DNA of 64,000 bases from Gemmatimonas sp. (GCF_027531815.1 NZ_JAPZSK010000004.1:434001-498000), one strand, 5' to 3'; counted from the first letter of the stretch, positions 17,414-26,697 are shown. Translations and numbers: made by a program. The notes: generated by a model not told the origin, from the sequence alone.

Positions 17414-18850
17414 GTGACGGCACCATCGCCCCCGTCCCGTCAGGTGGCGCCCGCGCCGGCCCCCGGACGGCCGCGCGGGCGGTTTCCGGCCGTACGTTCT
17501 GGTGTGGGCCGCGGCGCCTTCCGCGCGAGTGCTCCTTCCGCGTGGACCATGGCGTCCGTGCTGTCCATCGGCATCGTGCTCGCCATCGTGGGCCGTCTCC
17601 ACGACGCCGTGGGCGAAGGCACGATCCCCGCCGGCAAGATCCTGCTCGGCCTTGGCGTGATCGTCCTGCTCACCGGTCCGACGTTGACGGTTGTACGACG
17701 CAGCTGGGCCACGCCCGTGGGCAAGGCGCTCGTCGTCTTCAGCGCGGCGCTGTACCTCTCGCTGCCGTTGTCGCTGCTGCGCAGTGACACGCTCGCCATC
17801 GCATTCGCGTTCGTGACGCGTACCGTGCCCTTCATCCTCATCATGGTGGTGGCCGTGCGCGGGGTCGGGGACATCAGCCGCCTCCTTCGCAGCATGGTGG
17901 TGATGCAGATCCTCATGGGCGTGCTCATCGCCGCCGGGTTCGGCGTCGTGCTCAATGGCGCCGACGGCGCGCGCACCACGCTTGCGGGCAGCTACGACCC
18001 GAATGATCTGGCGCTGGTGATGGCGGCGTGCGGTGCCGCCTCGCTCTGGGCCCTGCGTGACAAGCAGATCGTGTGGCGCGTGGCGGGACTCGCCGGTCTC
18101 GTGCTGGGCATGTACGTCATCATCCGTACATATTCGCGCGGCGGAGCGATCTCCTTTGCCGTCATGGTGATCATGTCCCTGGTGCTGGCGCGCCGCGCCG
18201 TGCCCATGTGGCTGCGCCTCGCCATGTTCCCGGCCGTAGCGGCCGCGCTGTTGCTGGCGCCGCAGAAGTACATCGAGCGCCTCAGCACCCTGGGCACTGT
18301 CAGCCAGGACTACAACATCACTGACGAAACGGGACGCACCAAGATCTGGAAGCGAGGCTTCGGCTACTTCCTGTCCCGACCGCTCACGGGGGTCGGTGCC
18401 GGACAGTTCGGTCAGGCGGAAGGGCGCTACGGTCGCGAAGAGCTTGGGCGTAACGCAGGCTGGAAATGGTCGGCGGCCCACAACATGTACGTCGAAAGTC
18501 TTGCGGAGCTCGGGCTTCCAGGCTTTCTCGGCCTGCTCGGCATGTTGGTGCCGAGTGTGACCCTCTGGTGGCGCGTGCGGGCCTATCCGCCGCGATCGGA
18601 CGAGGAGTTGCAGTATCAGCGACAGGTGGAGACGGTCGCGGTGGCTGTCATCACATTTATGGTGGGCGCGGTATTCCTGAGCGCCACTTATAGCCCGATG
18701 GTCATGCTGCTTACCGCGCTCGGCATTGCGCTGCGCACGGTGCCGCCAGCGGCCCGATTCGTGGGGCGCGCTCGTCCCGGGCGTTCGTCACGGCGGCGCG
18801 CACGGGCGGCGCCGATCGCCGTCCCTGCCGGACTGACGCCAGGAGGCTGA
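17414..18850 (+). CDS. O-antigen ligase/polymerase-like membrane protein
   Basis: 478 residues with about a dozen hydrophobic segments and the large periplasmic loop typical of WaaL/Wzy proteins (TDETGRTKIWKRGFGYFLS, PLTGVGAGQFG, AAHNMYVESLAELGLPGF). The His-Asn in AAHNMYVESLAELG matches the conserved loop of O-antigen ligase family proteins. It begins with GTG 4 bases after the sugar transferase stop. It probably polymerises or ligates the exopolysaccharide repeat units in the periplasm. Both termini are Pro/Arg-rich tails. Whether it is a polymerase or a ligase cannot be decided from sequence alone. Confidence 0.88.
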   Translation: MTAPSPPSRQVAPAPAPGRPRGRFPAVRSGVGRGAFRASAPSAWTMASVLSIGIVLAIVGRLHDAVGEGTIPAGKILLGLGVIVLLTGPTLTVVRRSWATPVGKALVVFSAALYLSLPLSLLRSDTLAIAFAFVTRTVPFILIMVVAVRGVGDISRLLRSMVVMQILMGVLIAAGFGVVLNGADGARTTLAGSYDPNDLALVMAACGAASLWALRDKQIVWRVAGLAGLVLGMYVIIRTYSRGGAISFAVMVIMSLVLARRAVPMWLRLAMFPAVAAALLLAPQKYIERLSTLGTVSQDYNITDETGRTKIWKRGFGYFLSRPLTGVGAGQFGQAEGRYGREELGRNAGWKWSAAHNMYVESLAELGLPGFLGLLGMLVPSVTLWWRVRAYPPRSDEELQYQRQVETVAVAVITFMVGAVFLSATYSPMVMLLTALGIALRTVPPAARFVGRARPGRSSRRRARAAPIAVPAGLTPGG

Positions 18851-18851
18851 G

Positions 18852-19658
18852 GTGTCACGACACTGGGCCGCCCTGATGTACCACGCCACGCCCGCGCGCC
18901 ACGAGGATGCCGACTACTTCGCCGTGCCGGCACTGGCGCTGGCGCGGCAGCTGGCGTGGTTGCGGGACCGCGCCATCGCCGGGCGTTCGCTCGAGGCTGT
19001 GCTCGGCGACGGCGCCGAGTCGCCAGGCGTGGCCATCACCTTCGACGACGCGCAGCGGTCCAACTACGAGGTGGCCTTCCCACTCTTCGCCGAGGCGGGC
19101 ATGACCGCCACCGTCTTTGTGGTGCCGGCGTGGGTGGGACGTACGGGGTACTGTACATGGTCGCAGCTGCGCGAACTGCAGGCCGGTGGCTGGTCCATCC
19201 AGTCGCACACGCAGACCCATCCCTTCCTGTCGACGCTCGACGCGGCCGCGGTGATGCACGAACTGGCGGACAGTCGTCGCGAGATCGAGGACAACGTGGG
19301 CGCACCGGTCATGACCCTCGCCCTGCCCAATGGCGACTGGCCGCAGCGGCGCTATCGCCATCTGCTGGAAGGGAGTGGATACCAGTACATCGCCACAAGC
19401 CGCTGGCACGCGAACGGTGACGCGGAACGGCGTCGTGGCGTCTTCGGTCGGTACACGGTACGCCGCGATACGCAGCCGGAGGCATTCGACGCCATGGTGA
19501 CCGACCTTCCGGGGAAGCTGTCACGCGAATCGCTGCGGCTGGCCACCCTGTCGCTGGTGCGCCGTTCGCTCGGGGTTCGCCGGTACGGCGCGATTCGTCG
19601 CTATCTCGTGGATCGTCGCGCGGCCACATCGGCTGCCGGTGTGACGCCCCCGTCTTGA
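18852..19658 (+). CDS. Polysaccharide deacetylase (NodB family)
   Basis: 268 residues with the CE4/NodB signature TFDDA (the Asp-Asp metal and base pair) and SHTQTHPFLS (the two metal-binding His). ALPNGDWPQRRYR follows, in place of the usual RxPYG block. There is no signal peptide, so it should act in the cytoplasm or at the inner face, unlike secreted deacetylases. GTG at 18852 lies one base after the preceding stop. Position in the operon suggests deacetylation of an amino-sugar intermediate or carrier-linked oligosaccharide. It differs from the second deacetylase at 21730, which is the exosortase-associated type. Confidence 0.88.
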   Translation: MSRHWAALMYHATPARHEDADYFAVPALALARQLAWLRDRAIAGRSLEAVLGDGAESPGVAITFDDAQRSNYEVAFPLFAEAGMTATVFVVPAWVGRTGYCTWSQLRELQAGGWSIQSHTQTHPFLSTLDAAAVMHELADSRREIEDNVGAPVMTLALPNGDWPQRRYRHLLEGSGYQYIATSRWHANGDAERRRGVFGRYTVRRDTQPEAFDAMVTDLPGKLSRESLRLATLSLVRRSLGVRRYGAIRRYLVDRRAATSAAGVTPPS

Positions 19659-19677
19659 CCATTCCTTTGCCCTGCAG

Positions 19678-19917
19678 ATGAGCGAGAGTACGGCCCTTCA
19701 GGTTCGCGCAGTCTTCACCAGTGTCCTTGGTGTTCCGCACGAACGGCTTTCCGACGACGCGTCTCCCGACACGATTCCCTCATGGGACTCGCTGACGCAC
19801 ATCAACCTCATGCTGGCCATCGAAGGCGCGTGTGGGGTGCAGTTCGAGCCCGACGAGCTGATGGAATTACGGACCGTCGGTGCGGTGGTACAGCGGGTCA
19901 TCGCCGCCCGTGGCTGA
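19678..19917 (+). CDS. Acyl carrier protein
   Basis: A 79-residue carrier protein with the 4'-phosphopantetheine site in WDSLTHINLMLAIE (Ser38). It is acidic, with a length and helix pattern typical of ACP. It overlaps the FkbH-like gene downstream by 8 bases (GTG at 19910, stop ending at 19917), so the two are made together. An Sfp-type phosphopantetheinyl transferase is encoded at 45497 in the same window and could load it. The cargo is unknown; with an FkbH partner a glyceryl-type or related C3 unit is the best precedent. It is not a fatty-acid-synthesis ACP by context. Confidence 0.9.
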   Translation: MSESTALQVRAVFTSVLGVPHERLSDDASPDTIPSWDSLTHINLMLAIEGACGVQFEPDELMELRTVGAVVQRVIAARG

Positions 19918-21730
19918 TTCAGCACCCGGCGAGGTGACGTTGCTTCGCCACGGGCCCCCATTCACCGATGCCGCGGCGTACCATCGTCTGGCGCGTGAGC
20001 TCAAGGCCCGCAGCGGCCCGCGCCCGTTGCGCGTCGCACTGCTGGCGTCGTACACGCTGGGATTCATCGAGCCCTTCCTGCGAGTCGAGCTTGGCCGACT
20101 GGGCGTGGATGTCGACCTGTTCATTGGCGGGTACGGCGAGGTGGAGTCGCTGTGGCTCGATGAGTCGAGTGCATTGCACGCGTTCCAGCCCGAGGTGGTC
20201 GTCGTGGCCCTGCGGCTCGAGGACATGAGCCCTGACGCCGCCATCCGGGTCGTCGATGCCAGCGGAGCGTCGTTGCGCTCCGCCTTCGATGCGCTCGTCC
20301 AGCGCCTCTCCGCGTTGCTGCAGGCGCGAGCCGGCGACGGGGCGGGCGCCCGCTGGACCACGCTGGTGGCCAACTTTGCGCCAGTGGCACCGTCGCCATT
20401 CGGCGTGGGGGATGCCTCGGTCGCGGCGTCGCGCCAGGAGGCCTTCGCGGCGGCGAATCACGCGCTGCGTGAGTCGGTATCGGCGGTTGGTGGCGCCTAT
20501 GTCTGGGATTATGCCGGACTGGTAGCGGCCCACGGCGCCGGCGCGTGGCGCGATGATCGTCTGTGGTTTCTCGGGCGCATCCCCGTGGCGGCGGCGCATC
20601 ATCCCGCGACGGCGCAGCATCTCGCGCGAACCGTTCGCGCGGCCGTTCAGCCATCGGCCAAGGTGCTGGTGCTGGATCTCGACAACACCCTGTGGGGTGG
20701 GGTGGTCGGCGACGATGGCGTCGAGGCGCTCAAGGTGGGCGACGACTATCCGGGCAACGTGTTCAAGGCGGTACAACGCCACGCCCGTGGACTGCGCGAC
20801 CGCGGTGTCCTGCTCGCCATCGCAAGCAAGAACGACGAAGTGGTCGCACGCGACGCCTTTGCGCGGCACCCCGAGTTCCTGCTGCGGTGGGATGATTTCG
20901 CGGCCCACGCCGTGAGCTGGGAGCCGAAGTCTGTCGGTATCGCGCGGATGGCCGAACAGCTGGGGCTTGGACTCGACGCGTTCGTGTTTCTCGACGACAA
21001 CCCCGTCGAGCGGGCGGAAGTGCAGTCGAGGCTCCCCGCGGTGCACGTGATCGACGTCGAACCGTGGGGGTCGCTGCCTCGTGCACTGGCTGCGGCGCCG
21101 TGGTTCGACCAGTTGGCCGCCTCGGCCGAAGACCTGCGCCGGGCCAGCCAGTACGCGGAGGAACGTGAACGGCAGATGGTGGCGAGTGCATACGGTACGG
21201 TCGAGGAGTATCTCGCGTCGCTCGACCTGACGGCACAGGCCATGGCCACCACGGCGCTGGAGCGCCAGCGCGTGGCGCAGCTGATCGCCAAGACCAATCA
21301 GTTCAACCTTACGTTGCGCCGCCCGTCCGAGGCCCAGGTGACGGAGTGGATGGCCACGCCGGACACGCATCGCGTACTGCACATGCGGCTCGCGGATCGC
21401 TTCGGGGACCAGGGTATCATCGCGGCGGCCGTGCTGGCTCGCCACGACGAGACCGCCCGGATCGAGGTGTTCGTGATGAGCTGTCGCGTCATGAATCGCC
21501 GTGCCGAGCACGCATTTCTGTCGTTTGCCGCGGATGTCGCGCGTGCGTGGGGCTGCACGCGGCTGCTCGGCGAATTCGTGCCGGGGCCGCGCAACAGCGT
21601 CGTGGCGGATCTGTATCCTTCCCTCGGCTTCGATCCGGAGCCAGCCGCGACGGCGACCGACGCGGCGTGCTTCGGGATCAGGCTCACGGACGCGGCACTG
21701 CCGTGGCCGGCTGCGATTCGGCGCACCTGA
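19910..21730 (+). CDS. FkbH-like HAD-superfamily protein (ACP-linked acyl/glyceryl loading)
   Basis: 606 residues. The N-terminal third resembles the FkbH/SGNH-like lead region. The HAD IIIC domain has motif I VLVLDLDNTLWGG (Asp256, Asp258), then ASKNDE and FLDDNPVERAEV. A GNAT-like C-terminal region follows (about residues 440-600: FNLTLRRPSEAQV, RFGDQGIIAAAVL, SCRVMNRRAEHAFL). FkbH homologues take a three-carbon unit from 1,3-bisphosphoglycerate, dephosphorylate it and place it on an ACP. Here the partner ACP gene overlaps by 8 bp. GTG 19910 is chosen for that coupling over an in-frame GTG at 19880. Placement inside an exopolysaccharide operon suggests the ACP-bound unit is transferred to the glycan (inference). 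Confidence 0.9.
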   Translation: MADSAPGEVTLLRHGPPFTDAAAYHRLARELKARSGPRPLRVALLASYTLGFIEPFLRVELGRLGVDVDLFIGGYGEVESLWLDESSALHAFQPEVVVVALRLEDMSPDAAIRVVDASGASLRSAFDALVQRLSALLQARAGDGAGARWTTLVANFAPVAPSPFGVGDASVAASRQEAFAAANHALRESVSAVGGAYVWDYAGLVAAHGAGAWRDDRLWFLGRIPVAAAHHPATAQHLARTVRAAVQPSAKVLVLDLDNTLWGGVVGDDGVEALKVGDDYPGNVFKAVQRHARGLRDRGVLLAIASKNDEVVARDAFARHPEFLLRWDDFAAHAVSWEPKSVGIARMAEQLGLGLDAFVFLDDNPVERAEVQSRLPAVHVIDVEPWGSLPRALAAAPWFDQLAASAEDLRRASQYAEERERQMVASAYGTVEEYLASLDLTAQAMATTALERQRVAQLIAKTNQFNLTLRRPSEAQVTEWMATPDTHRVLHMRLADRFGDQGIIAAAVLARHDETARIEVFVMSCRVMNRRAEHAFLSFAADVARAWGCTRLLGEFVPGPRNSVVADLYPSLGFDPEPAATATDAACFGIRLTDAALPWPAAIRRT

Positions 21731-22581
21731 TGACCACCCGCCCGCAGCATCTCTTCAGCGTGGATGTGGAGGACTACTTCCAGGTCAGCGCCTTCGAGAC
21801 GATCGCCCCGATCGCCACCTGGGATCGTTTCCCCACGCGCGTCGACACGAACACCCGCCGTCTGCTCGACCTGTTGGCCAAGCACGATGCACAGGCCACG
21901 TTCTTCACGCTCGGCTGGGTAGCGGAACGTTTTCCGGAGTTGGTGCGCGACATCGCCAGGGCCGGCCACGAGGTGGCTTCACACTCCTTCTGGCATCGTC
22001 GGGTGACCACGCTGACCCCGGACGCGTTTCGTGAGGACCTACGTCGGTCGAAGGCGGTGCTCGAGGCGGTCACCGGCGAAGCAATCACGGGCTACCGTGC
22101 TCCGTCGTTCTCCATCGTGCCCGGTGTCGAGTGGGCATGGGAGATTCTCGTCGAAGAAGGCTTCACCTACGATTCCAGCGCCTTTCCCATCGTGCGTCCG
22201 GGGTACGGCAACCCGGGCGCTCCGCGCGATCCCTACGTGATCCCAACACCCAGCGGCCCCCTGCATCAGTATCCGCTTGCCACCGCCTCGTTCGGTTCCA
22301 TGCGGCTGCCGGGCGCCGGCGGTGGTTATCTGCGCATGCTGCCTCCGGCGCTCATGCATCGGGCGGTCCGGGAAGCGGCCGCGCGCCACGCTCCGGCGAT
22401 GTGCTACATCCATCCCTGGGAGATCGATCCGGACCAGCCGCGCCTCGCCGCTGGGTGGCTGACGCGCATTCGTCACTACAGCGGGCTCGCGACCGCACAC
22501 GCGCGACTCGATGCCCTGCTGGCGTCGGCCTCCTTTACCTCGGTGCGGCACTATCGCGCCAACGACTTGGTAGCGGCCTGA
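21730..22581 (+). CDS. Exosortase (XrtA)-system polysaccharide deacetylase, DUF3473 type
   Basis: 283 residues starting MTTRPQHLFSVDVEDYFQV; the SVDVEDYFQV opening is the signature of the exosortase-A-associated deacetylase subfamily. NodB motifs: DVED, the His pair in HEVASHSFWHRRV, and TGYRAPSFS. The DUF3473 C-terminus includes FGSMRLPGAGGGYLRMLP and CYIHPWEIDPDQPR. ATG at 21730 shares its A with the preceding TGA (TGATG). This subfamily accompanies exosortase loci and modifies the exported polymer or its precursor. It is one of the strongest marks that this is an XrtA-type locus. Confidence 0.94.
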   Translation: MTTRPQHLFSVDVEDYFQVSAFETIAPIATWDRFPTRVDTNTRRLLDLLAKHDAQATFFTLGWVAERFPELVRDIARAGHEVASHSFWHRRVTTLTPDAFREDLRRSKAVLEAVTGEAITGYRAPSFSIVPGVEWAWEILVEEGFTYDSSAFPIVRPGYGNPGAPRDPYVIPTPSGPLHQYPLATASFGSMRLPGAGGGYLRMLPPALMHRAVREAAARHAPAMCYIHPWEIDPDQPRLAAGWLTRIRHYSGLATAHARLDALLASASFTSVRHYRANDLVAA

Positions 22582-23627
22582 TGTCGATCGACGCCGTGTC
22601 GTCGCCTTGGCGCATCGTGCGCGGCTTTGCCGATGATGGTGCGTGGGATGCGTTCGTGCGTGCCCAACCATCATGGACGCACTTCCATCTCTCAGGGTGG
22701 TCACGCGTCTTCCGCGACGTGCTGGGACACGAGGACTGCCGTCTTGCCGCGTGCGACGCGCAGGGACGTTTACGGGGCGTGCTCCCCCTCATGCGCATTC
22801 GGAGTCCCCTGTTCGGGCATTTCCTGGTCTCGATGCCCTTCGTGAACCACGGGGGGGCGCTCGGTCCCGATGACGTCGTGCAGGCGCTCGTGGCCGAGGC
22901 CGTGCGCTTGGCGGGCACTGATCACGTGGACCTGCTCGAGCTGCGCAGTCGCACTGTCCAGCCAATCGACCTTCCGGCGTCGCATCGCAAGGTTGCCGTC
23001 ATTCTGCCGTTGCCCGAAACCCCCGAGGCGCTGTTCAAGGGGTTTCCCGCCAAGTTGCGGAGCCAGGTTCGCCGTCCGCAGAAGGAAGGCGTGACCGTGC
23101 GGTTCGGCCGCGACTGTGTGGCAGACTTCCATCGCGTGTTTTCGTCGCATATGCGCGACCTCGGCACTCCCACCCACGGCGTTCGTCTCTTCGAGGCCCT
23201 GGCCGATACCTTTGGCGACGAGGCGTGGGTTGGGGTCGCCTATCTCAACGGCGCCCCGATCGCCTGCGGCATGGGATTTCGCTGGGATCAGGAGTTCGAG
23301 ATCACCTGGGCGTCGTCACTGCGCGCCTACAACCGCGTGGCGCCGAACATGCTGCTGTATTGGGAGTTCATGCAGCGGGCCCTGGCGGCAGGGTGTACCC
23401 GTTTCAACTTCGGGCGATCGACCCCCGGTGCCAGCACCCACAAGTTCAAGCTGCAGTGGGGCGGGCACGACGAGATGCTGCACTGGTATCAGGCGGCCAA
23501 GGGCGGGCGCACGGCCACCCCTAACCCCGAATCGGGCATGATGTCGTATGCCCCGCGCGTCTGGCGTCGCCTGCCGCTGCCGGTGGCCAATCGCCTGGGG
23601 CCGCTCGTGGTCCGGCTCATTCCCTGA
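22581..23627 (+). CDS. FemAB-like protein, exosortase (XrtA) system-associated
   Basis: 348 residues with a double GNAT-like (FemAB) fold: LSGWSRVFRDVLGHEDCRL, LPLMRIRSPLFGHFLVSMPF, FPAKLRSQVRRPQKEG, then the C-terminal half with PIACGMGFRWDQEFEITWAS and FNFGRSTPGASTHKFKLQWG. FemAB proteins transfer aminoacyl groups from aminoacyl-tRNA. The exosortase-associated subfamily is found in these operons, with an unknown acceptor. The ATG shares its A with the deacetylase TGA (TGATG). It probably adds an amino-acid substituent to the polysaccharide or lipid-linked precursor (inference). Confidence 0.92.
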   Translation: MSIDAVSSPWRIVRGFADDGAWDAFVRAQPSWTHFHLSGWSRVFRDVLGHEDCRLAACDAQGRLRGVLPLMRIRSPLFGHFLVSMPFVNHGGALGPDDVVQALVAEAVRLAGTDHVDLLELRSRTVQPIDLPASHRKVAVILPLPETPEALFKGFPAKLRSQVRRPQKEGVTVRFGRDCVADFHRVFSSHMRDLGTPTHGVRLFEALADTFGDEAWVGVAYLNGAPIACGMGFRWDQEFEITWASSLRAYNRVAPNMLLYWEFMQRALAAGCTRFNFGRSTPGASTHKFKLQWGGHDEMLHWYQAAKGGRTATPNPESGMMSYAPRVWRRLPLPVANRLGPLVVRLIP

Positions 23628-23639
23628 GAGAAGACGACC

Positions 23640-25538
23640 ATGTGCGGGATAGCAGGATTGCTGTGGCGTGACGGCCAGCGCGCCGGAGACGCCGCCCTTG
23701 TCGGGGCGATGTGCGATGCACTGCGGCATCGCGGGCCAGACGACGAGGGGGTGTGGGCCGACGGCCCCGCCGCCATCGGCATGCGGCGCCTGTCCATCAT
23801 CGACCTCGCGGGCGGGCATCAGCCGATCTTCAACGAAACCGGCCGCATCGGTGTCGTGATGAACGGCGAGATCTACAACTACCAGGCGCTGCGGGAACAA
23901 CTGCTGGCGCGCGGTCACGTGCTGCGCACGCACAGTGACACGGAAGTGCTGGTGCACCTGTACGAGGACCACGGCGAGCGCCTCGTGGAGCACCTGCGCG
24001 GCATGTTTGCCTTTGCCATCTGGGATGCCGATCGCGGCACCCTGCTGCTCGGTCGCGATCATTTCGGCATCAAGCCGCTGTACGTGGCGGAGGGGCAGGG
24101 ATTCGTGGCCTTCGCCTCGGAACTCAAGGCGCTGGTTGCCGTGGGCGCCACGTCACGTGAGATCGACGGCGAGGCGCTCGATCTCTATCTGCAGCTGGGG
24201 TACGTCCCGGCCCCATGGAGCATCTTCCGGGACGTGCGGAAGCTGCCACCCGCGCACACCATGACCATCCACCGCGGCGAAGCACCGCAGCTGCGCCGCT
24301 TTTGGCAGCTGCCCACGGGCACGGCCGATCCGGGGGGCGATGTCGTCGCACTCGTGCGCGACGCGCTCGACGATGCGGTCGCCGCGCATCTAGTGGCCGA
24401 CGTACCGATCGCCGCGTTCCTCAGTGGCGGCATCGATTCCTCAGCGGTGGTCAGCGGCATGGCCGGCATGGGCTACGCGTCGCGGGCCTTCACCGCGCGC
24501 TATCACGGCAGCGGCGCCGAAGGGACCGACGAGGTGCCGCTGGCACGGGCGCTCGCCGATCAGTACGGCCTGCCCCTTACGGTAGTCGATGTGGAGCCGG
24601 CGGTGCAGGACCTGCTGCGTCCCATCTGTCACGCGCTCGATGAGCCGCTCGCCGACGAATCGGCCGTGCCCACATGGATTCTGTCGCAGGCCGTGGCCGC
24701 GTCGTACAAGGTCGTACTGGCCGGAACTGGCGGAGACGAACTGTTCGGCGGGTATCGTCGGCATCGCGGGCTCGCACTGGCCGACAAATGGAATCACGTG
24801 CCGCCGCTGCTGCGCCGCGGCGTGAGCCGTCTGGCCCAGGCGATCCCCGAGCCCCGCGACGGCTCGCTGTCGATCACGCGACTCAAGCGGTTCGTCCGCG
24901 CCGGCAGTGGCACGCCGGTCGAACGGTATGCAGACTTCGTTGGACGGCTCGGACCGGCGGAGTTCACCGCCTTGCGCCCACAAGGTCGTGGCGATCGCCA
25001 CACCGCACACTTCAACGCGCTCGGGGCACCCGGTACCGCCGATGGGGCGCTGCGCACGGCGCTGCGGATCGACTACGGCGGCTATCTGCCCGACGACATC
25101 CTCGCCCTCAGCGACCGGGTGTCATCGGCGCACTCGCTCGAGGTGCGCGTGCCGTTCGTCGACGTCCGGCTCGTGGAACGGCTCTTCACGCTGCCCGATC
25201 ACTATCGCATTCGCGGGGCCGTGCAGAAGTGGGTCCTCCGTGAAGCGGTCCGGCCACGCCTCACACCGGCGCACTTCACGGCGCCCAAGCGTGGCTTCGT
25301 CGGACCAACTGCCTCGTGGCTGCGGAACGAAATGCGCGCGGCGTTGGAGGACGAGCTGTCCGCATCGCGCATGCGGCGGCTGGGACTCTTCGACGTGAGT
25401 GCGATCGGCGAGCTGCTGCAGGCGCACGCCACCCGTCGTGCGAACCACGAGAGCACGTTGTGGGCGCTCATGGTGTTCTCGCTGTGGCATGGCCAGTACG
25501 TCGAACGGCAACCCTCGGGACTCCGCGTGACGGCCTGA
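23640..25538 (+). CDS. Asparagine-synthetase-like amidotransferase (exosortase-associated type)
   Basis: 632 residues, close to AsnB. The N-terminal glutaminase domain begins MCGIAGLLW, so Cys2 is the nucleophile after Met removal, and continues with RHRGPDDEG and NGEIYNY. The synthetase domain has the ATP pyrophosphatase loop FLSGGIDSSAVV and the block GTGGDELFGGYRRH. Exosortase loci commonly carry an AsnB-like amidotransferase, thought to amidate uronic acids of the polymer rather than make asparagine. The ATG at 23640 lies 12 bases after femAB. A hairpin just after the stop marks the end of the plus-strand operon. Confidence 0.94.
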   Translation: MCGIAGLLWRDGQRAGDAALVGAMCDALRHRGPDDEGVWADGPAAIGMRRLSIIDLAGGHQPIFNETGRIGVVMNGEIYNYQALREQLLARGHVLRTHSDTEVLVHLYEDHGERLVEHLRGMFAFAIWDADRGTLLLGRDHFGIKPLYVAEGQGFVAFASELKALVAVGATSREIDGEALDLYLQLGYVPAPWSIFRDVRKLPPAHTMTIHRGEAPQLRRFWQLPTGTADPGGDVVALVRDALDDAVAAHLVADVPIAAFLSGGIDSSAVVSGMAGMGYASRAFTARYHGSGAEGTDEVPLARALADQYGLPLTVVDVEPAVQDLLRPICHALDEPLADESAVPTWILSQAVAASYKVVLAGTGGDELFGGYRRHRGLALADKWNHVPPLLRRGVSRLAQAIPEPRDGSLSITRLKRFVRAGSGTPVERYADFVGRLGPAEFTALRPQGRGDRHTAHFNALGAPGTADGALRTALRIDYGGYLPDDILALSDRVSSAHSLEVRVPFVDVRLVERLFTLPDHYRIRGAVQKWVLREAVRPRLTPAHFTAPKRGFVGPTASWLRNEMRAALEDELSASRMRRLGLFDVSAIGELLQAHATRRANHESTLWALMVFSLWHGQYVERQPSGLRVTA

Positions 25539-25546
25539 GGTGTCAC

Positions 25547-25571
25547 GCCTCACGGCGTCACACCGTGAGGC
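25547..25571. terminator. Hairpin between convergent genes
   Basis: GCCTCACGG (25547-25555) pairs with CCGTGAGGC (25563-25571) around a 7-base loop. It starts 8 bases after the amidotransferase stop and overlaps the last codon and stop of the minus-strand glycosyltransferase. There is no strong T-tract, so it may act mainly as a transcript-end stem for both strands. Confidence 0.5.
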
Positions 25572-26697
25572 CGTAGAGCGACATGTAGGCAGATGTCATC
25601 GCATCGGCCGTGAACTCGCGGGTGAACGTCGCGCGTGCCCGCGCGCCGAGGGCCACGGCGCCGTCGGCGCGTCCCAGGCCGTCCAGCGTCTCGCAGAGGG
25701 CTCGCGCCAGCGCTGCGGCATCCGACGGTGGCACCAGGATGCCGGCCAGCGATGGGCCCAGCGCCGCCGGCATGCCACCAACGGCAGAGGCGACGATGGG
25801 CAGCCCCATCGACATCGCCTCCAGCAGCGCCAGCGGCAGCCCCTCCGACACCGAGGGGAGCACGAAGACGTCGAGCGCGCTGTAGAACGCCGCCATGTCG
25901 GAAACCATCCCCGGCATGTGCACCGACCCCCCGAGGGCCTGCTGCGCAACGATCGTCTCGAGTGCCGTTCGCTCGGGACCGTCGCCGCCGATCAGCAGGC
26001 GGGCACGGGGGTGCGCCGCCAGCACCTGCGGCCACGCGGCGAGGAGGACGTTCAGCCCCTTTTCCCACACGAGTCTCGCGGCCAGCCCGACGATGGGCCC
26101 GTCGGTGCGGCCAAACCAACGGGATCGCGTCTGCTCGCGCAACGCCGCGGTCACGGGAGCCACGGCGTTCACGCCATTGGCAATGACATGCAGCTTGTGT
26201 GGGCCGATGTGCAGGTGAGCGGCGAGTTGCTCCGCCAGCGGGGCGGAGACGGCGACCATCGCGCCAACAACGGAGGCGGCACACCGTTCGGCGATCATGA
26301 TGTGTCGTCTGCCGGGCAGAACACGACCGTGGTCGGTATGCACGATGCGTCGTACGCCGCACCAGCGGGCGGACGGCGCACCGTAGATCAGCGGGGCCGA
26401 ATTGTGCGTGTGAACCACGGTGGGGCGTACCTCGCGCAGCACCGGCACCAGGCGCCGCCACGCGAAGTAGTCCGGTGGTGATACCGGTACGCCCGCGAGG
26501 TGCACTGGGATCCCCATGTCCCGCAATTCCTCAGCCACCGCGCCCAGCTGCTTCATGGCGATCACGCTCGTGCGGATTTGCCGTGCTCGCAGCGTTCGGC
26601 ACAGCGTGGCGATGGCACGCTCCATTCCCCCCATGCCCAGTGTTTCCACCACATGCACGACATGCGGCTCGTCCGGCGTCGCGGTGGTCGCGCTCAT
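25558..26697 (-). CDS. Glycosyltransferase family 4
   Basis: 379 residues with a GT-B fold: an N-terminal Rossmann half (HVVETLGMGGMERAI, the usual GGxE opening) and a C-terminal half with VGLAARLVWEKGLNVLL, LLIGGDGPER and the nucleotide-sugar signature PSVSEGLPLALLEAMSMGLP. A cytoplasmic, retaining transferase that adds one sugar to the lipid-linked repeat unit. Its ATG overlaps the stop of the acetyltransferase gene (ATGA), so the minus-strand trio 28653-25558 is one unit. Donor and acceptor are unknown. Confidence 0.93.
   Translation of the reverse strand: MSATTATPDEPHVVHVVETLGMGGMERAIATLCRTLRARQIRTSVIAMKQLGAVAEELRDMGIPVHLAGVPVSPPDYFAWRRLVPVLREVRPTVVHTHNSAPLIYGAPSARWCGVRRIVHTDHGRVLPGRRHIMIAERCAASVVGAMVAVSAPLAEQLAAHLHIGPHKLHVIANGVNAVAPVTAALREQTRSRWFGRTDGPIVGLAARLVWEKGLNVLLAAWPQVLAAHPRARLLIGGDGPERTALETIVAQQALGGSVHMPGMVSDMAAFYSALDVFVLPSVSEGLPLALLEAMSMGLPIVASAVGGMPAALGPSLAGILVPPSDAAALARALCETLDGLGRADGAVALGARARATFTREFTADAMTSAYMSLYGLTV

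Noticed and set aside
19919..21511. A 530-codon open frame antisense to fkbH
   Set aside because: Arg/His-rich translation with no motif; the plus-strand HAD protein is clear.
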